This document shows positions 7,228-14,837 of a DNA stretch of 15,956 nucleotides, piece after piece. The DNA is from Peptococcaceae bacterium UBA7185. GTDB taxonomy: Bacteria > Bacillota > Peptococcia > Peptococcales > Peptococcaceae. The notes under the pieces are model-generated. The model did no database searches. It was not told where the DNA came from and worked only from the letters and a program-made list of their open reading frames with translations. Positions within the stretch are counted from its first letter, which is position 1. Every line of letters begins with the position of its first letter. The stretch covers positions 18,039-33,994 of the forward strand of contig DKVF01000082.1 in assembly GCA_002491065.1 (NCBI GenBank), read 5' to 3'. The translations under genes were made by a program, and so were the position numbers.

Positions 7228-7281
7228 AAACCGACTTTGCCGGACAGCCTATGGATGGGCTCCGTAAAGTCGGTTTCTTTT
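7228..7281. terminator. Bidirectional terminator between the radical SAM gene and glyA
   Basis: AAACCGACTTT (7228-7238) pairs with AAAGTCGGTTT (7266-7276), and an inner CGGA/TCCG pairing extends the stem. On the + strand it is followed by CTTTTT; on the - strand by TTTTTT. It can end both the radical SAM transcript and the glyA operon. The rest of 7060-7322 shows no gene I can support. Confidence 0.88.
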
Positions 7282-7322
7282 TATGCATCGTATATCTGTA
7301 CGCTTACAATCTGTTTATTTCG

Positions 7323-8567
7323 TTAGTCGGCATACAGTGGGAAACGGTCTGTCAATGCTTTCACCATTTCCTTGGCGGCTGCTTCGTCTTTTTTCAGCAG
7401 TACAGTTTCAAAAATAGCGGCGATTTCTGCCATTTCCGCTTCCTTCATACCGCGGCTGGTCACTGCCGGTGTACCCACGCGGATTCCGCTGGTCACAAAA
7501 GGACTCTCTGTTTCAAATGGAATGGTATTCTTGTTGACAGTCACATTAGCATCATCCAGCATTTTTTCTGCTTCTTTCCCTGTAATCCCTTTGGATTTCA
7601 CATCAATCAGCATCAAGTGATTGTCTGTACCGCCAGATACCAGACGGAAACCCTGTTCCTGCAGTCCGTTGGCCAAAGCTTTGGCGTTGGCTACAATCTG
7701 CTTCTGATATTCTTTGAATGCAGGCTGCAGCGCTTCATGGAAGCATACTGCTTTCGCTGCAATGACATGCATCAGCGGACCGCCCTGAATCCCTGGGAAA
7801 ATAGCCTTGTCGATTTGTTTTGCATATTGCTCCTTGCACAAAATCAGACCGCCTCTTGGCCCGCGCAGGGTTTTGTGTGTAGTAGTCGTGACAAAATCTG
7901 CATACTCTACTGGGTTTGGATGCAGCCCTGCGGCTACCAAACCGGCGATATGCGCCATATCCACCATTAGGTATGCGCCCACAGCGTCGGCAATTTCACG
8001 GAATTTTTTGAAATCCAGCACACGAGGATATGCACTGGCGCCCGCTACGATGAGTTTTGGTTTTACTTCCTTGGCCCGCGCCATCACCTTATCATAGTCG
8101 ATTACCTCTGTGCCTTCTTCTACACCGTATTCCTGGAAATTGAAATATTTCCCGGAAATATTTACTGGACTCCCATGGGACAGATGGCCACCATGGCTCA
8201 AATTCATGCCCAACACAGTATCGCCGGGCTGCAGCATCGCAAAATACACTGCGGTGTTGGCATTGGCACCGGAATGGGGCTGTACATTGGCATGCTCTGC
8301 GCCGAATAATTTTTTCACGCGGTCTCTGGCCAGATTTTCTGCGATATCTACAAATTCACAGCCGCCATAATAGCGTTTACCCGGATATCCTTCCGCATAT
8401 TTGTTGGTTAAGACACTTCCCTGTGCCGCCATCACTGCCGGACTTACAAAGTTTTCGGAAGCGATCAGCTCAATTTTGCTGTTCTGGCGATTTTTTTCCA
8501 GAAAAATAGCTTCTGCCAACTCAGGATCTACTGGCTGCACCAGTTCTTTGATGTAGTCAATCATCAT
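7323..8567 (-). CDS. glyA: Serine hydroxymethyltransferase
   Basis: This is a 414-residue PLP enzyme that interconverts serine and glycine with tetrahydrofolate and supplies 5,10-methylene-THF. The PLP-binding lysine is Lys232 in TTTTHKTLRGPRGG. Other family blocks are visible, such as NKYAEGYPGKRYYGG (55-69), HSGANAN (98-104) and VDMAHIAGL (202-210). Full length and no defects. Two adjacent ATG codons (8567 and 8564) could start it. The GAGGG site is four bases before the first and seven before the second, so the 413-residue form is equally likely. It is the last gene of the ywlC-ywlE-rpiB-ywlG-glyA block, a gene order also known from Bacillus, and it ends at a bidirectional terminator. The 82-base gap to ywlG is AT-rich and may hold an extra promoter, but I see none clearly. 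Confidence 0.97.
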   Translation of the reverse strand: MMIDYIKELVQPVDPELAEAIFLEKNRQNSKIELIASENFVSPAVMAAQGSVLTNKYAEGYPGKRYYGGCEFVDIAENLARDRVKKLFGAEHANVQPHSGANANTAVYFAMLQPGDTVLGMNLSHGGHLSHGSPVNISGKYFNFQEYGVEEGTEVIDYDKVMARAKEVKPKLIVAGASAYPRVLDFKKFREIADAVGAYLMVDMAHIAGLVAAGLHPNPVEYADFVTTTTHKTLRGPRGGLILCKEQYAKQIDKAIFPGIQGGPLMHVIAAKAVCFHEALQPAFKEYQKQIVANAKALANGLQEQGFRLVSGGTDNHLMLIDVKSKGITGKEAEKMLDDANVTVNKNTIPFETESPFVTSGIRVGTPAVTSRGMKEAEMAEIAAIFETVLLKKDEAAAKEMVKALTDRFPLYAD

Positions 8568-8649
8568 ATTTCCCTCTCTTTATTTTAAATTTTTTATAAT
8601 TCCCATGCATCGTTTTTACACACACAGCAGGATCTAGCGCTTTGCCAAA

Positions 8650-9195
8650 TTACAATGTATACTTTGCTCTCTCCCCGCCAATCAGCCTTGGTCTGCTTGC
8701 TGCAGCTGTCAATCTTGCTTTTCCAATATATTTTACACTGAGCCGTTTGGGCACTGCTACCGGACGCAAATGCATCCCGATCAGGGTTTCTCCAATATCC
8801 AGACCGCCATGGGCCTGAATAGATTCTACCATAACGGGATCTGCTTTATGACGGTATGCATAGCTCCCCATAGAACCGCCTGCATGAATCTGCGGTACGA
8901 CTGTCACTTCTGTCAGGTTATATTTTTCCATGACTTCCCGATCCACGACCAGAGCGCGATTCAAATGCTCACAACACTGAAATGCCAAATATAAGCCTTT
9001 TTCCTCTGCCATTGGTGCTAACACATCATACAGCACAGCAGCAATGTCCGGCTGACTGTCCTTACCGATACGTCCACCGTGCACTTCGCTGGTGCTGCAG
9101 CCAATCACAACGATATTACCCGGTCGCAGGTTAGCCACGTCCAGATATTCACTGAACGCCTGCCGCATTTGTTCAGCAATCTCGTTCATTTCCAT
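8650..9195 (-). CDS. ywlG: TIGR01440/DUF436 family protein YwlG
   Basis: This is a 181-residue soluble protein of the DUF436 family, whose biochemical role is not known. Recognisable family segments are VVIGCSTSEVHGGRIG near the N-terminus, FQCCEHLNRALV in the middle, and QIHAGGSMG followed by HGGLDIGETLIGMHLRPVAVP in the C-terminal half. Several conserved Cys, His and Glu residues suggest a metal or ligand site (inference). The start at 9195 follows AAGAGGTG by eight bases, and that site lies inside the end of rpiB. Only two bases separate the two coding regions, so translational coupling is likely. Its fixed place between rpiB and glyA is shared with Bacillus. Confidence 0.92.
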   Translation of the reverse strand: MEMNEIAEQMRQAFSEYLDVANLRPGNIVVIGCSTSEVHGGRIGKDSQPDIAAVLYDVLAPMAEEKGLYLAFQCCEHLNRALVVDREVMEKYNLTEVTVVPQIHAGGSMGSYAYRHKADPVMVESIQAHGGLDIGETLIGMHLRPVAVPKRLSVKYIGKARLTAAASRPRLIGGERAKYTL

Positions 9196-9197
9196 TT

Positions 9198-9638
9198 TTA
9201 ACGCACCTCTTGTTCATGAATTTTGTCGATTCTTCTTTGATGTCGGCCACCTTCAAACTCTGTCATCAGCCAAATTTTCACAATGTCCAGCGCCAAGCCC
9301 TGGCCGATGACGCGCTGCCCCATGGTCAAGATGTTAGCATTGTTGTGTTCTCTGGACGCGTGGGCAGAGAAGGTGTCATGGCAAAGAGCAGCACGAATGC
9401 CCGGCACCTTATTGGCGGCAATGCCAATGCCAATCCCGGTACCGCAAATCAAAATGCCTCTGTCAAATTCTCCCGCTGCCACTGCTTTTGCCACTGGCAC
9501 TGCAATATCGGGGTAATCGCAGGACTGGGTATCATAGGTACCGAAATCCTGATACCCATAACCGTTGTCAGTCAAAAATTTTATCACGGCCTGCTTTAAC
9601 TCAAATCCGCCGTGGTCGCAGCCTACTGCAATCTTCAT
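9198..9638 (-). CDS. rpiB: Ribose 5-phosphate isomerase B
   Basis: This is a 146-residue RpiB/LacAB-family sugar-phosphate isomerase, converting ribose 5-phosphate and ribulose 5-phosphate in the pentose phosphate pathway. The N-terminal CDHGG (7-11), catalytic Cys65 in ILICGTGIG, the SREHNNANIL block and the C-terminal EGGRHQRRIDKI segment are all typical. Length is normal. The lone Cys65-type active site and the absence of lac genes nearby favour RpiB over LacA/LacB. AAAGGAGG lies 11 bases upstream of the ATG. A 125-base gap separates it from ywlE, where I see no gene; ywlG begins two bases after its stop. Confidence 0.95.
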   Translation of the reverse strand: MKIAVGCDHGGFELKQAVIKFLTDNGYGYQDFGTYDTQSCDYPDIAVPVAKAVAAGEFDRGILICGTGIGIGIAANKVPGIRAALCHDTFSAHASREHNNANILTMGQRVIGQGLALDIVKIWLMTEFEGGRHQRRIDKIHEQEVR

Positions 9639-9763
9639 TCCTATCGTCGCCTCCTTTGCTTTGAAGTATGCATCTGTTTATTTATCAAAGGCTATCTTGC
9701 TCTGTCCTTTTATCATACTGCAAAGCAGCGCTTCCGTATAGCCCTGCCCTTCATTTGAACCGG

Positions 9764-10237
9764 CTAGTCTGCATTAGATTTTCTTATTTTTTCAAATATT
9801 ATCGCGATGGCTTCTTCCAGCAGCGCAAAACACTGCGCATATTCTTCTGTATCTCCTCCGAAGGGGTCGGGAATATCCGGCGCTGAAGGATCACCCTCAG
9901 CGTATGCTGCCAGCAGGAAGGTTTTATCACTACACTGTGGAAGTGCCCTCTCCAACATCTGTTTATGACCACGGGTCATCACAAAAACATAATCGGCCTG
10001 TTCCACCAATGCGGCCGTCACCTGTTTTGCTGTAAACTGTGACAAATCGCAGCCATACTGAGCAGCCACCTGTACTGCCTGTGGAGAAGCTGCCGACGGT
10101 CCTGCACACATCACGCCGGCAGAAGAAATGTGAAAATCGCCGTATCGCTCAGGATTTTCCGCAACCAGACGGCGACCAATAGCCTCTGCCATGGCGCTGC
10201 GGCAGGTATTACCTGTACAAACAAAAAGAAGATTCAC
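9764..10237 (-). CDS. ywlE: Low-molecular-weight phosphatase YwlE, probable protein-arginine phosphatase
   Basis: This is a 157-residue LMW-PTP fold phosphatase. The P-loop CTGNTCRS has the nucleophile Cys7, Arg13 and Thr11. In the Bacillus/Geobacillus YwlE family the Thr at this position, instead of the bulkier residue of tyrosine phosphatases, gives specificity for phosphoarginine. The general-acid Asp is in DPFGG at about 124. It would therefore reverse arginine phosphorylation made by a McsB-type kinase; no such kinase is in the window. The start is GTG, with GAGGTG seven bases upstream overlapping the tsaC stop; the intergenic distance is 11 bases, so it is co-transcribed with tsaC. The phosphoarginine assignment rests on this signature and synteny. 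Confidence 0.92.
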   Translation of the reverse strand: MNLLFVCTGNTCRSAMAEAIGRRLVAENPERYGDFHISSAGVMCAGPSAASPQAVQVAAQYGCDLSQFTAKQVTAALVEQADYVFVMTRGHKQMLERALPQCSDKTFLLAAYAEGDPSAPDIPDPFGGDTEEYAQCFALLEEAIAIIFEKIRKSNAD

Positions 10238-10248
10238 TGTCTATCACC

Positions 10249-11271
10249 TCACAGCTTTTTATGATTGGCTGCTTTATTGAGACGATTCATCAAAGCAGCC
10301 CCGATTTTTTCTTCAGGAAAGTTTTCTGTGTAAATGGCCTCCACCTCGGTTTGGTCAAAATAGCGCAACGCCGCAAACAAATTGCCGGAAATCTGCTCTA
10401 AATCATCACGGGAGCCCAGATTGACCGTCAAATTTTCGTCGGCATTTTGCAGCAAACGCAAGGTTTGCTTGGAGAGCATCACACCGGCACGGCCCTGATG
10501 CAATTCCAGTTCACGGTCAATTTTAGCGGCAATTTCCTCCGGCGTACCGCCGCAAACATATACCGGCGCCTCAGGTGTATAGTGAGAATATTTTTCGCCT
10601 GGATTCTGCACAAGGACAGTTTCCGCCGGATGTTCTTCGAGCTCCATCCCCAAAACTTCCTCCAATTGTTCCCGTGTAACGGCTCCGGGCCGCAAAATCA
10701 CCGGAGCTTCTCCACTGATATCTAATATGGTAGATTCCAATCCCACCGCGCAGGAACCACCAGAGACAATGGCATGAATGCGTCCTCCTAAATCGTCTTT
10801 TACATGGGATGCCGCTGTAGGACTGGGCTTTCCAGATAGGTTGGCGCTAGGTGCAGCGACCAATAGTCCAGCCATACGCATCAAACGCAGCGCAACTGGA
10901 TGGTTGGGCATACGCACGCCTATGGTGTCCAATCCTCCCGTCACACAAACAGGCACTGCATGTTTTCGGCATTTGAAAATCAAGGTAAGGGGGCCCGGCC
11001 AGAATGCATCCATTAATTTTTGCGCAGTCTCCGGCACGCTATCGACTAATTCCGCCAACTGCGCCTGATCATAAATCAGCACGTTCAACGGATTATTGGC
11101 AGGACGGCCCTTTGCTTCATAGATCTTGCGCACAGCGTCGGCGTCCAGAGCATTGGCACCCAAACCGTATACTGTTTCTGTCGGGAAAGCTACCGTTTTA
11201 CCATCGCGCAAAAGCTGCGCTGCCTCCTGCAAATCTTTTTCCAATTCTCCTCGTAGCAATTTTGTTTCCAT
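10249..11271 (-). CDS. ywlC: L-threonylcarbamoyladenylate synthase (Sua5/YwlC)
   Basis: This is a 340-residue two-domain Sua5-type enzyme that makes threonylcarbamoyl-AMP from threonine, bicarbonate and ATP, the first step of the t6A37 tRNA modification. The YrdC domain (about 13-200) shows FPTETVYGLGANA (29-41), KGRPANNPLNVL (54-65) and APSANLSGKPSPTA. The Sua5 C-terminal domain runs to the end and begins after the linker PGEKYSHYTPEAPV. The open frame extends to 11361, but AGAGGT lies eight bases before the ATG at 11271 and the upstream 30 codons look non-coding, so the shorter start is chosen. It heads the ywlC-E-rpiB-ywlG-glyA block. The Bacillus ywlD gene is absent between ywlC and ywlE. 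Confidence 0.95.
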   Translation of the reverse strand: METKLLRGELEKDLQEAAQLLRDGKTVAFPTETVYGLGANALDADAVRKIYEAKGRPANNPLNVLIYDQAQLAELVDSVPETAQKLMDAFWPGPLTLIFKCRKHAVPVCVTGGLDTIGVRMPNHPVALRLMRMAGLLVAAPSANLSGKPSPTAASHVKDDLGGRIHAIVSGGSCAVGLESTILDISGEAPVILRPGAVTREQLEEVLGMELEEHPAETVLVQNPGEKYSHYTPEAPVYVCGGTPEEIAAKIDRELELHQGRAGVMLSKQTLRLLQNADENLTVNLGSRDDLEQISGNLFAALRYFDQTEVEAIYTENFPEEKIGAALMNRLNKAANHKKL

Positions 11272-11584
11272 AGCTTTTACCTCTTTAATAAAAGTAACAT
11301 GATTCCGCAAAATCCAGGCCTTATATTGCCAGATAACCAAATGCCAGCAAAAGCACTTCAAAAAGCCACAAATATTGCAGATGGCAAATCACGCAGGGCA
11401 ATACACCCTGAAAGACTGCACGACAAGAGTTTCTGCATATATTATACCATCTTTTTCTGAAACAGCGTCTAAATTATTTACAACATTTCATATCCAAAAT
11501 TCAACAGAAAATGTTTCACGTGAAACATTTTGAAACGTCACAGGCAAGGAACCGTACATTTTAGCTTCTGCCGCGTGGCCGCTG
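11272..11584. other. Intergenic region upstream of the ywlC operon
   Basis: These 313 bases contain a perfect parS site (11512-11527) and, on the - strand, TATAAT at 11441-11446 that could be the -10 box of the ywlC operon. At 17-bp spacing its -35 would be GACGCT, which is poor. No gene or clear terminator of the upstream amidohydrolase was seen. Confidence 0.5.
11512..11527. promoter_or_regulatory. Perfect parS site (ParB/Spo0J binding)
   Basis: TGTTTCACGTGAAACA matches the parS consensus at all 16 positions. With the flanking AAAA and TTTT it forms a perfect 24-bp palindrome at 11508-11531. It lies between the amidohydrolase and ywlC, outside coding sequence. In bacteria studied so far parS sites cluster around the replication origin, so this region is probably origin-proximal. 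Confidence 0.9.
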
Positions 11585-12898
11585 TTACATCGCTTCTACA
11601 AAGCGGCGGTGCATTTCTTCCTTTTCCCGTTCTTCCTCTGGATCCAAATTGCAAATTCGCAATAAAGTACTGTACATCAGTTTTAAACCATTCTGTACTG
11701 CCTCATCGCTGACAGCCTCTGCCTTATTGTGGCTGATTCCCTCAAGGCACGGCACAAAGAACATCGTTGCGCGGGTCAGTTCCGCCATATACATGGTGTC
11801 GTGTCCTGCGCCGCTGATCATATGCAGGAAGGTAAGCCGATTAGGCACACATTGTTCCACCAAGAGCTCTGCCATATCGTCATTGAGCTTCACCGGTGTT
11901 TCCTGCCCCAAAACAGCCGGTTCTATATGAAGATTCCGTTTTTCCGCTATGCGGCCCATTTCTTCATATAACTTTGTAACCACTTCCGTGACTGTGTCCT
12001 TATCAATTCCCCGCACATCCACATACAGCTCTACTAGTCCCGGTACAATGTTGATGGCTTCATTTATGACATCACATTTTCCCACCGTTGCCACAATTCG
12101 TTTGTCCGCATAAGCGCGGCCCAGCTGCTCTACTGCCAGAATCACTTCTGCCGCACCGGTAAGAGCATCTTTGCGGGAGCCCATCGGGCAGGCCCCTGAG
12201 TGGGCAGCCGTGCCCTCCACTGTGATCCGCAAACGATAGGGCGCAGCGATACTGTTTACAATTCCGATATCCGTGTCCCGTTCCTCCAGCACTGGTCCCT
12301 GTTCAATGTGCATCTCAATAAATCCGAAGGCATTCTTAATATAATTGCGCTCTGCAAATAGATTGTCCGGATTTCCGCCCAGCTTTCTGATTTCATCGTA
12401 AAGGCTAATACCATCTTTATCCACATAACGCTTCAGCATTTCTCCATTTAAACGGTCCGCCAACAATTTGCTGCCCACTGTGGCACAGTTAAAACGGCTG
12501 GATTCTTCACAGCGGAACACAATCAATGTGACGGTACGACGCTGCGGCATTCCCTCCAGCAAACGCATCGCATGAAAAGCGGTCATCACACCCAGCAACC
12601 CATCATATTTTCCTCCGCCTGGTACCGTATCCATATGGGAGCCCAAAAGCAGCGGCGGCATATCTGGATTGCCATCATCCGTGCCTCGGCGGGTAATCCA
12701 TAAATTTCCGGCACCGTCCCACTTCACTTCAAAACTGGCCTCTTCCGCCATCTTCGCCAATAAGCCATGGGCCTCCTGATCAGCCTCTGTATAGGCCAGA
12801 CGATTCATACCTGCTTCTGTCTCCCCAATCGCAGACAGAGCTGCAAAATCCTGCTGGTACCTTTCCCAGTCCAGCTGTTGTACAGAAATTCCTCGCAT
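11585..12898 (-). CDS. M20-family amidohydrolase (N-carbamoyl-L-amino acid hydrolase / allantoate amidohydrolase type)
   Basis: This is a 437-residue zinc-dependent hydrolase of the M20 subfamily that cleaves N-carbamoyl amino acids, allantoate or similar ureido compounds. Metal-ligand candidates are His88 and Asp90 (GSHMDT), Asp99 (KYDG), Glu131-Glu132 (RCEESSRF), His197 (EMHIEQGPVLE) and the C-terminal GISHNKAE with His390; GAGHDTMYMAE is also typical. The dimerisation-domain segment GTAAHSGACPMGSRKDAL is present. A TTG at 12919 opens the frame, but AAGGAG lies inside that extension, nine bases before the ATG at 12898, so 12898 is preferred. No hydantoinase, purine-degradation or transport gene is adjacent, so the substrate cannot be narrowed. 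Confidence 0.87.
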   Translation of the reverse strand: MRGISVQQLDWERYQQDFAALSAIGETEAGMNRLAYTEADQEAHGLLAKMAEEASFEVKWDGAGNLWITRRGTDDGNPDMPPLLLGSHMDTVPGGGKYDGLLGVMTAFHAMRLLEGMPQRRTVTLIVFRCEESSRFNCATVGSKLLADRLNGEMLKRYVDKDGISLYDEIRKLGGNPDNLFAERNYIKNAFGFIEMHIEQGPVLEERDTDIGIVNSIAAPYRLRITVEGTAAHSGACPMGSRKDALTGAAEVILAVEQLGRAYADKRIVATVGKCDVINEAINIVPGLVELYVDVRGIDKDTVTEVVTKLYEEMGRIAEKRNLHIEPAVLGQETPVKLNDDMAELLVEQCVPNRLTFLHMISGAGHDTMYMAELTRATMFFVPCLEGISHNKAEAVSDEAVQNGLKLMYSTLLRICNLDPEEEREKEEMHRRFVEAM

Positions 12899-13324
12899 AC
12901 TGCATAACTCCTTTTTCAATATATTGTTCTTGCTTCATGATGACACACTGTTCATCCTACATTTTTATCCGATTGTCAGAAAGAAAACACTCTTATATTT
13001 TTTTCGCTCATTCTTCTCTTCTCTCCTGCATTTTATCATATTTCCAGTAAAATTCCAGAGAAATCCCTGTATTTTCTGAAAATTTCTATATTTTCACAGT
13101 AAAATGTTTTTATTTAGTAACACTCTGGTTACAAAACCGCATTTTCCCTTTTCCTTTTGGAAAGATTGTGCTAAAATAAAACCGCTTAAAAATTGCATGT
13201 TTGTAGTTACAATTCTAAAAATTAATCTCGATTTTTTTCCTCTAAAATTTAATATATTTTTGAAGGTGAAAAAGAACTCCAACGAAAAGAAAGGTGGCGG
13301 AAAGCAGATTTATCTGCGTAACGT
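12899..13324. other. Divergent AT-rich intergenic region before the M23 peptidase gene
   Basis: This 426-base region separates the amidohydrolase (-) from the M23 gene (+). Possible + strand boxes are TTGCAT and TAAAAA 17 bases apart near 13194-13222, and TAAAAT near 13172; none is strong. GTAAC (13117-13121) and GTTAC (13128-13132) form a short dyad. AAAGGTGG at 13290-13297 and a small hairpin at 13304-13317 precede the M23 start. No convincing gene was found. Confidence 0.4.
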
Positions 13325-14725
13325 ATGGACAATCTGACGGCAAAGTTCATGAAATTCATTGAAAGTAAAGGTTCTAAAAGATATCTCTTTGGTGGGATTG
13401 CGGTTGTTGTTTTAATTCTTTTTGCAAGTACATTCTCTTTGAGTACTTCTTACTCTGTGGTGATCGACGGAAAGGCGGTAGGACAAATCAGCTCCGTTTC
13501 TGCATTAAACCAGGCGATGGCTGCGACCAAGGACAAGGTACAGCAGGAAACCGGTATGGAGATTATTTCTTCCTATAATACTGTAGAAACCAAAATCCAT
13601 CACGGATTATTCAACTCCAATCTGAGCAATCAAGAATTGACTGCACTGTTAGAGGAAGAAGTAGAATGGTTAGTATCAGGCGCTACTCTAAATATCAACA
13701 ACGGTGAAATTCAATTTGCTGTTGCCGATGAAGCTGATGGACAAGAAGTGTTGGACAAGTTAAAAGAGCTGGCAACCGCCAAGGCTGACGGCGCAGTTGT
13801 AAAATCTGTTGATTTTCAGGAAGAAGTAAGCATTGATGCAGGTAATGTAAAAGTATCCGAAATCCAGACACCTGACAAAATTATCGAAGCAATTCAGGAA
13901 GGCAAAGAAGAAGTAAAGACGCACAAAGTAGTAGAAGGCGAATCCTTCTGGATGATCGCCCGCAACAATGATTTATCTGTGGCAGAGCTGCAGAGTCTCA
14001 ATGCCGATATCGTACCGGAAAAACTGCAAATCGGTCAGGAAATCACATTGACCAAACAAGAACCGCTGTTGAGCGTAGTGGTCACCAAAGAAATGACTGT
14101 AGAAGAAACCATCGCTCACAATACCGAATATAAAAATACCGCCAGCCTGTTAAAAGGTGAAACCAAAGTTGTTACCCAAGGTTCTGACGGGAAGAAAAAA
14201 GTAACCTACGAAGTAAAAGAAGCCAACGGCGCTACTTTAGAAAAGAGCGTTGTCAACGAAGTTGTGATTTCTGAGCCTGTTACCGAAGTTGTAAACAAAG
14301 GTACCGGTTCCATTCAGATTTCCTCCCGTTCTGCTACCAACAGCAACGGCGGAAACGGAACACTGGCTTGGCCATTGAGCAGTAACAAAATTACTTCTCC
14401 CTATGGCACCAGAAGCCGTGGTTTCCACTCTGGTATCGACCTTTCTGCTAAGACAGGTACTTCTGTTTATGCCTCCGCTGGCGGCAAAGTTGTGTTAGCA
14501 AGCTGGTATTACGGTTATGGGAACTGCGTCGTAGTGGATCACGGCAATGGCATCAAAACAAGATATGCGCATTTGTCCTCTTACAAATGTAAAGTAGGCG
14601 ATAAAGTTTCCCGTGGTCAGTTGATTGCACTGTCCGGCAATACAGGAAACAGCACCGGTCCACATCTGCATTTTGAAGTTATCGTCAACGGTGCAACGAA
14701 AAATCCAGTAAATTATTTGAAATAA
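13325..14725 (+). CDS. Membrane-anchored LysM-G5-M23 peptidoglycan endopeptidase
   Basis: This is a 466-residue cell-wall hydrolase. A short cytoplasmic N-terminus precedes a membrane span at about 20-42. An extracytoplasmic region without a recognised domain follows to about 198, then a LysM domain (about 200-246), a G5 domain (about 252-328) and a C-terminal M23 (LytM-like) peptidase domain (about 360-460). Zinc ligands His368, Asp372 and His449 and catalytic His416 and His447 (in HLHFE) are all present, so the enzyme should be active, unlike degenerate EnvC-type activators. It probably cuts peptide cross-links during growth or division. A TAA at 13319-13321 closes the frame just upstream, so 13325 is the first possible start, yet it lacks a normally spaced Shine-Dalgarno site. 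A strong terminator follows. Confidence 0.93.
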   Translation: MDNLTAKFMKFIESKGSKRYLFGGIAVVVLILFASTFSLSTSYSVVIDGKAVGQISSVSALNQAMAATKDKVQQETGMEIISSYNTVETKIHHGLFNSNLSNQELTALLEEEVEWLVSGATLNINNGEIQFAVADEADGQEVLDKLKELATAKADGAVVKSVDFQEEVSIDAGNVKVSEIQTPDKIIEAIQEGKEEVKTHKVVEGESFWMIARNNDLSVAELQSLNADIVPEKLQIGQEITLTKQEPLLSVVVTKEMTVEETIAHNTEYKNTASLLKGETKVVTQGSDGKKKVTYEVKEANGATLEKSVVNEVVISEPVTEVVNKGTGSIQISSRSATNSNGGNGTLAWPLSSNKITSPYGTRSRGFHSGIDLSAKTGTSVYASAGGKVVLASWYYGYGNCVVVDHGNGIKTRYAHLSSYKCKVGDKVSRGQLIALSGNTGNSTGPHLHFEVIVNGATKNPVNYLK

Positions 14726-14748
14726 TTTTGCAACTAAATCTAAATATG

Positions 14749-14783
14749 AAAAAATGCACAGGAATTGCTCCTGTGCATTTTTT
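14749..14783. terminator. Terminator between the M23 gene and trxB
   Basis: TGCACAGGA and TCCTGTGCA form the core of a perfect stem (14755-14763 with 14769-14777) around the loop ATTGC. The stem is flanked by A6 and T6, so it works as an intrinsic terminator for the + strand M23 transcript and could act in both directions. Confidence 0.9.
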
Positions 14784-14795
14784 ATGGTATGATAT

Positions 14796-14801
14796 TATAA
14801 T
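14796..14801 (+). promoter_or_regulatory. trxB: Likely -10 box of trxB
   Basis: TATAAT lies 36 bases before the trxB start and just after the M23 terminator. At 17-bp spacing the -35 would be GTGCAT, overlapping the terminator stem. The -35 match is weak, so only the -10 is offered. Confidence 0.5.
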
Positions 14802-14837
14802 ATAGAGTATGCGTATATTTTAAAGGAGGCTTTTTAT

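Noticed and set aside
7251..7970. A 239-codon + strand frame opposite the 3' end of glyA
   Set aside because: It lies antisense to a clear glyA, starts inside the terminator, has no ribosome site and no recognisable domain.
11272..11361. N-terminal extension of the Sua5 enzyme by 30 residues
   Set aside because: The extension lacks family similarity, has odd composition, and a good ribosome site sits before the internal ATG at 11271.
13104..13265. Upstream part of a 77-codon + strand frame before the M23 gene
   Set aside because: No ribosome site at its ATG, AT-rich intergenic composition and no recognisable protein; only the short GTG-started end is kept as a weak leader candidate.
12899..13324. 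c-di-AMP (ydaO) riboswitch before the M23 wall hydrolase
   Set aside because: Such riboswitches are common before wall hydrolase genes, but its conserved G-rich core sequences are not seen here.
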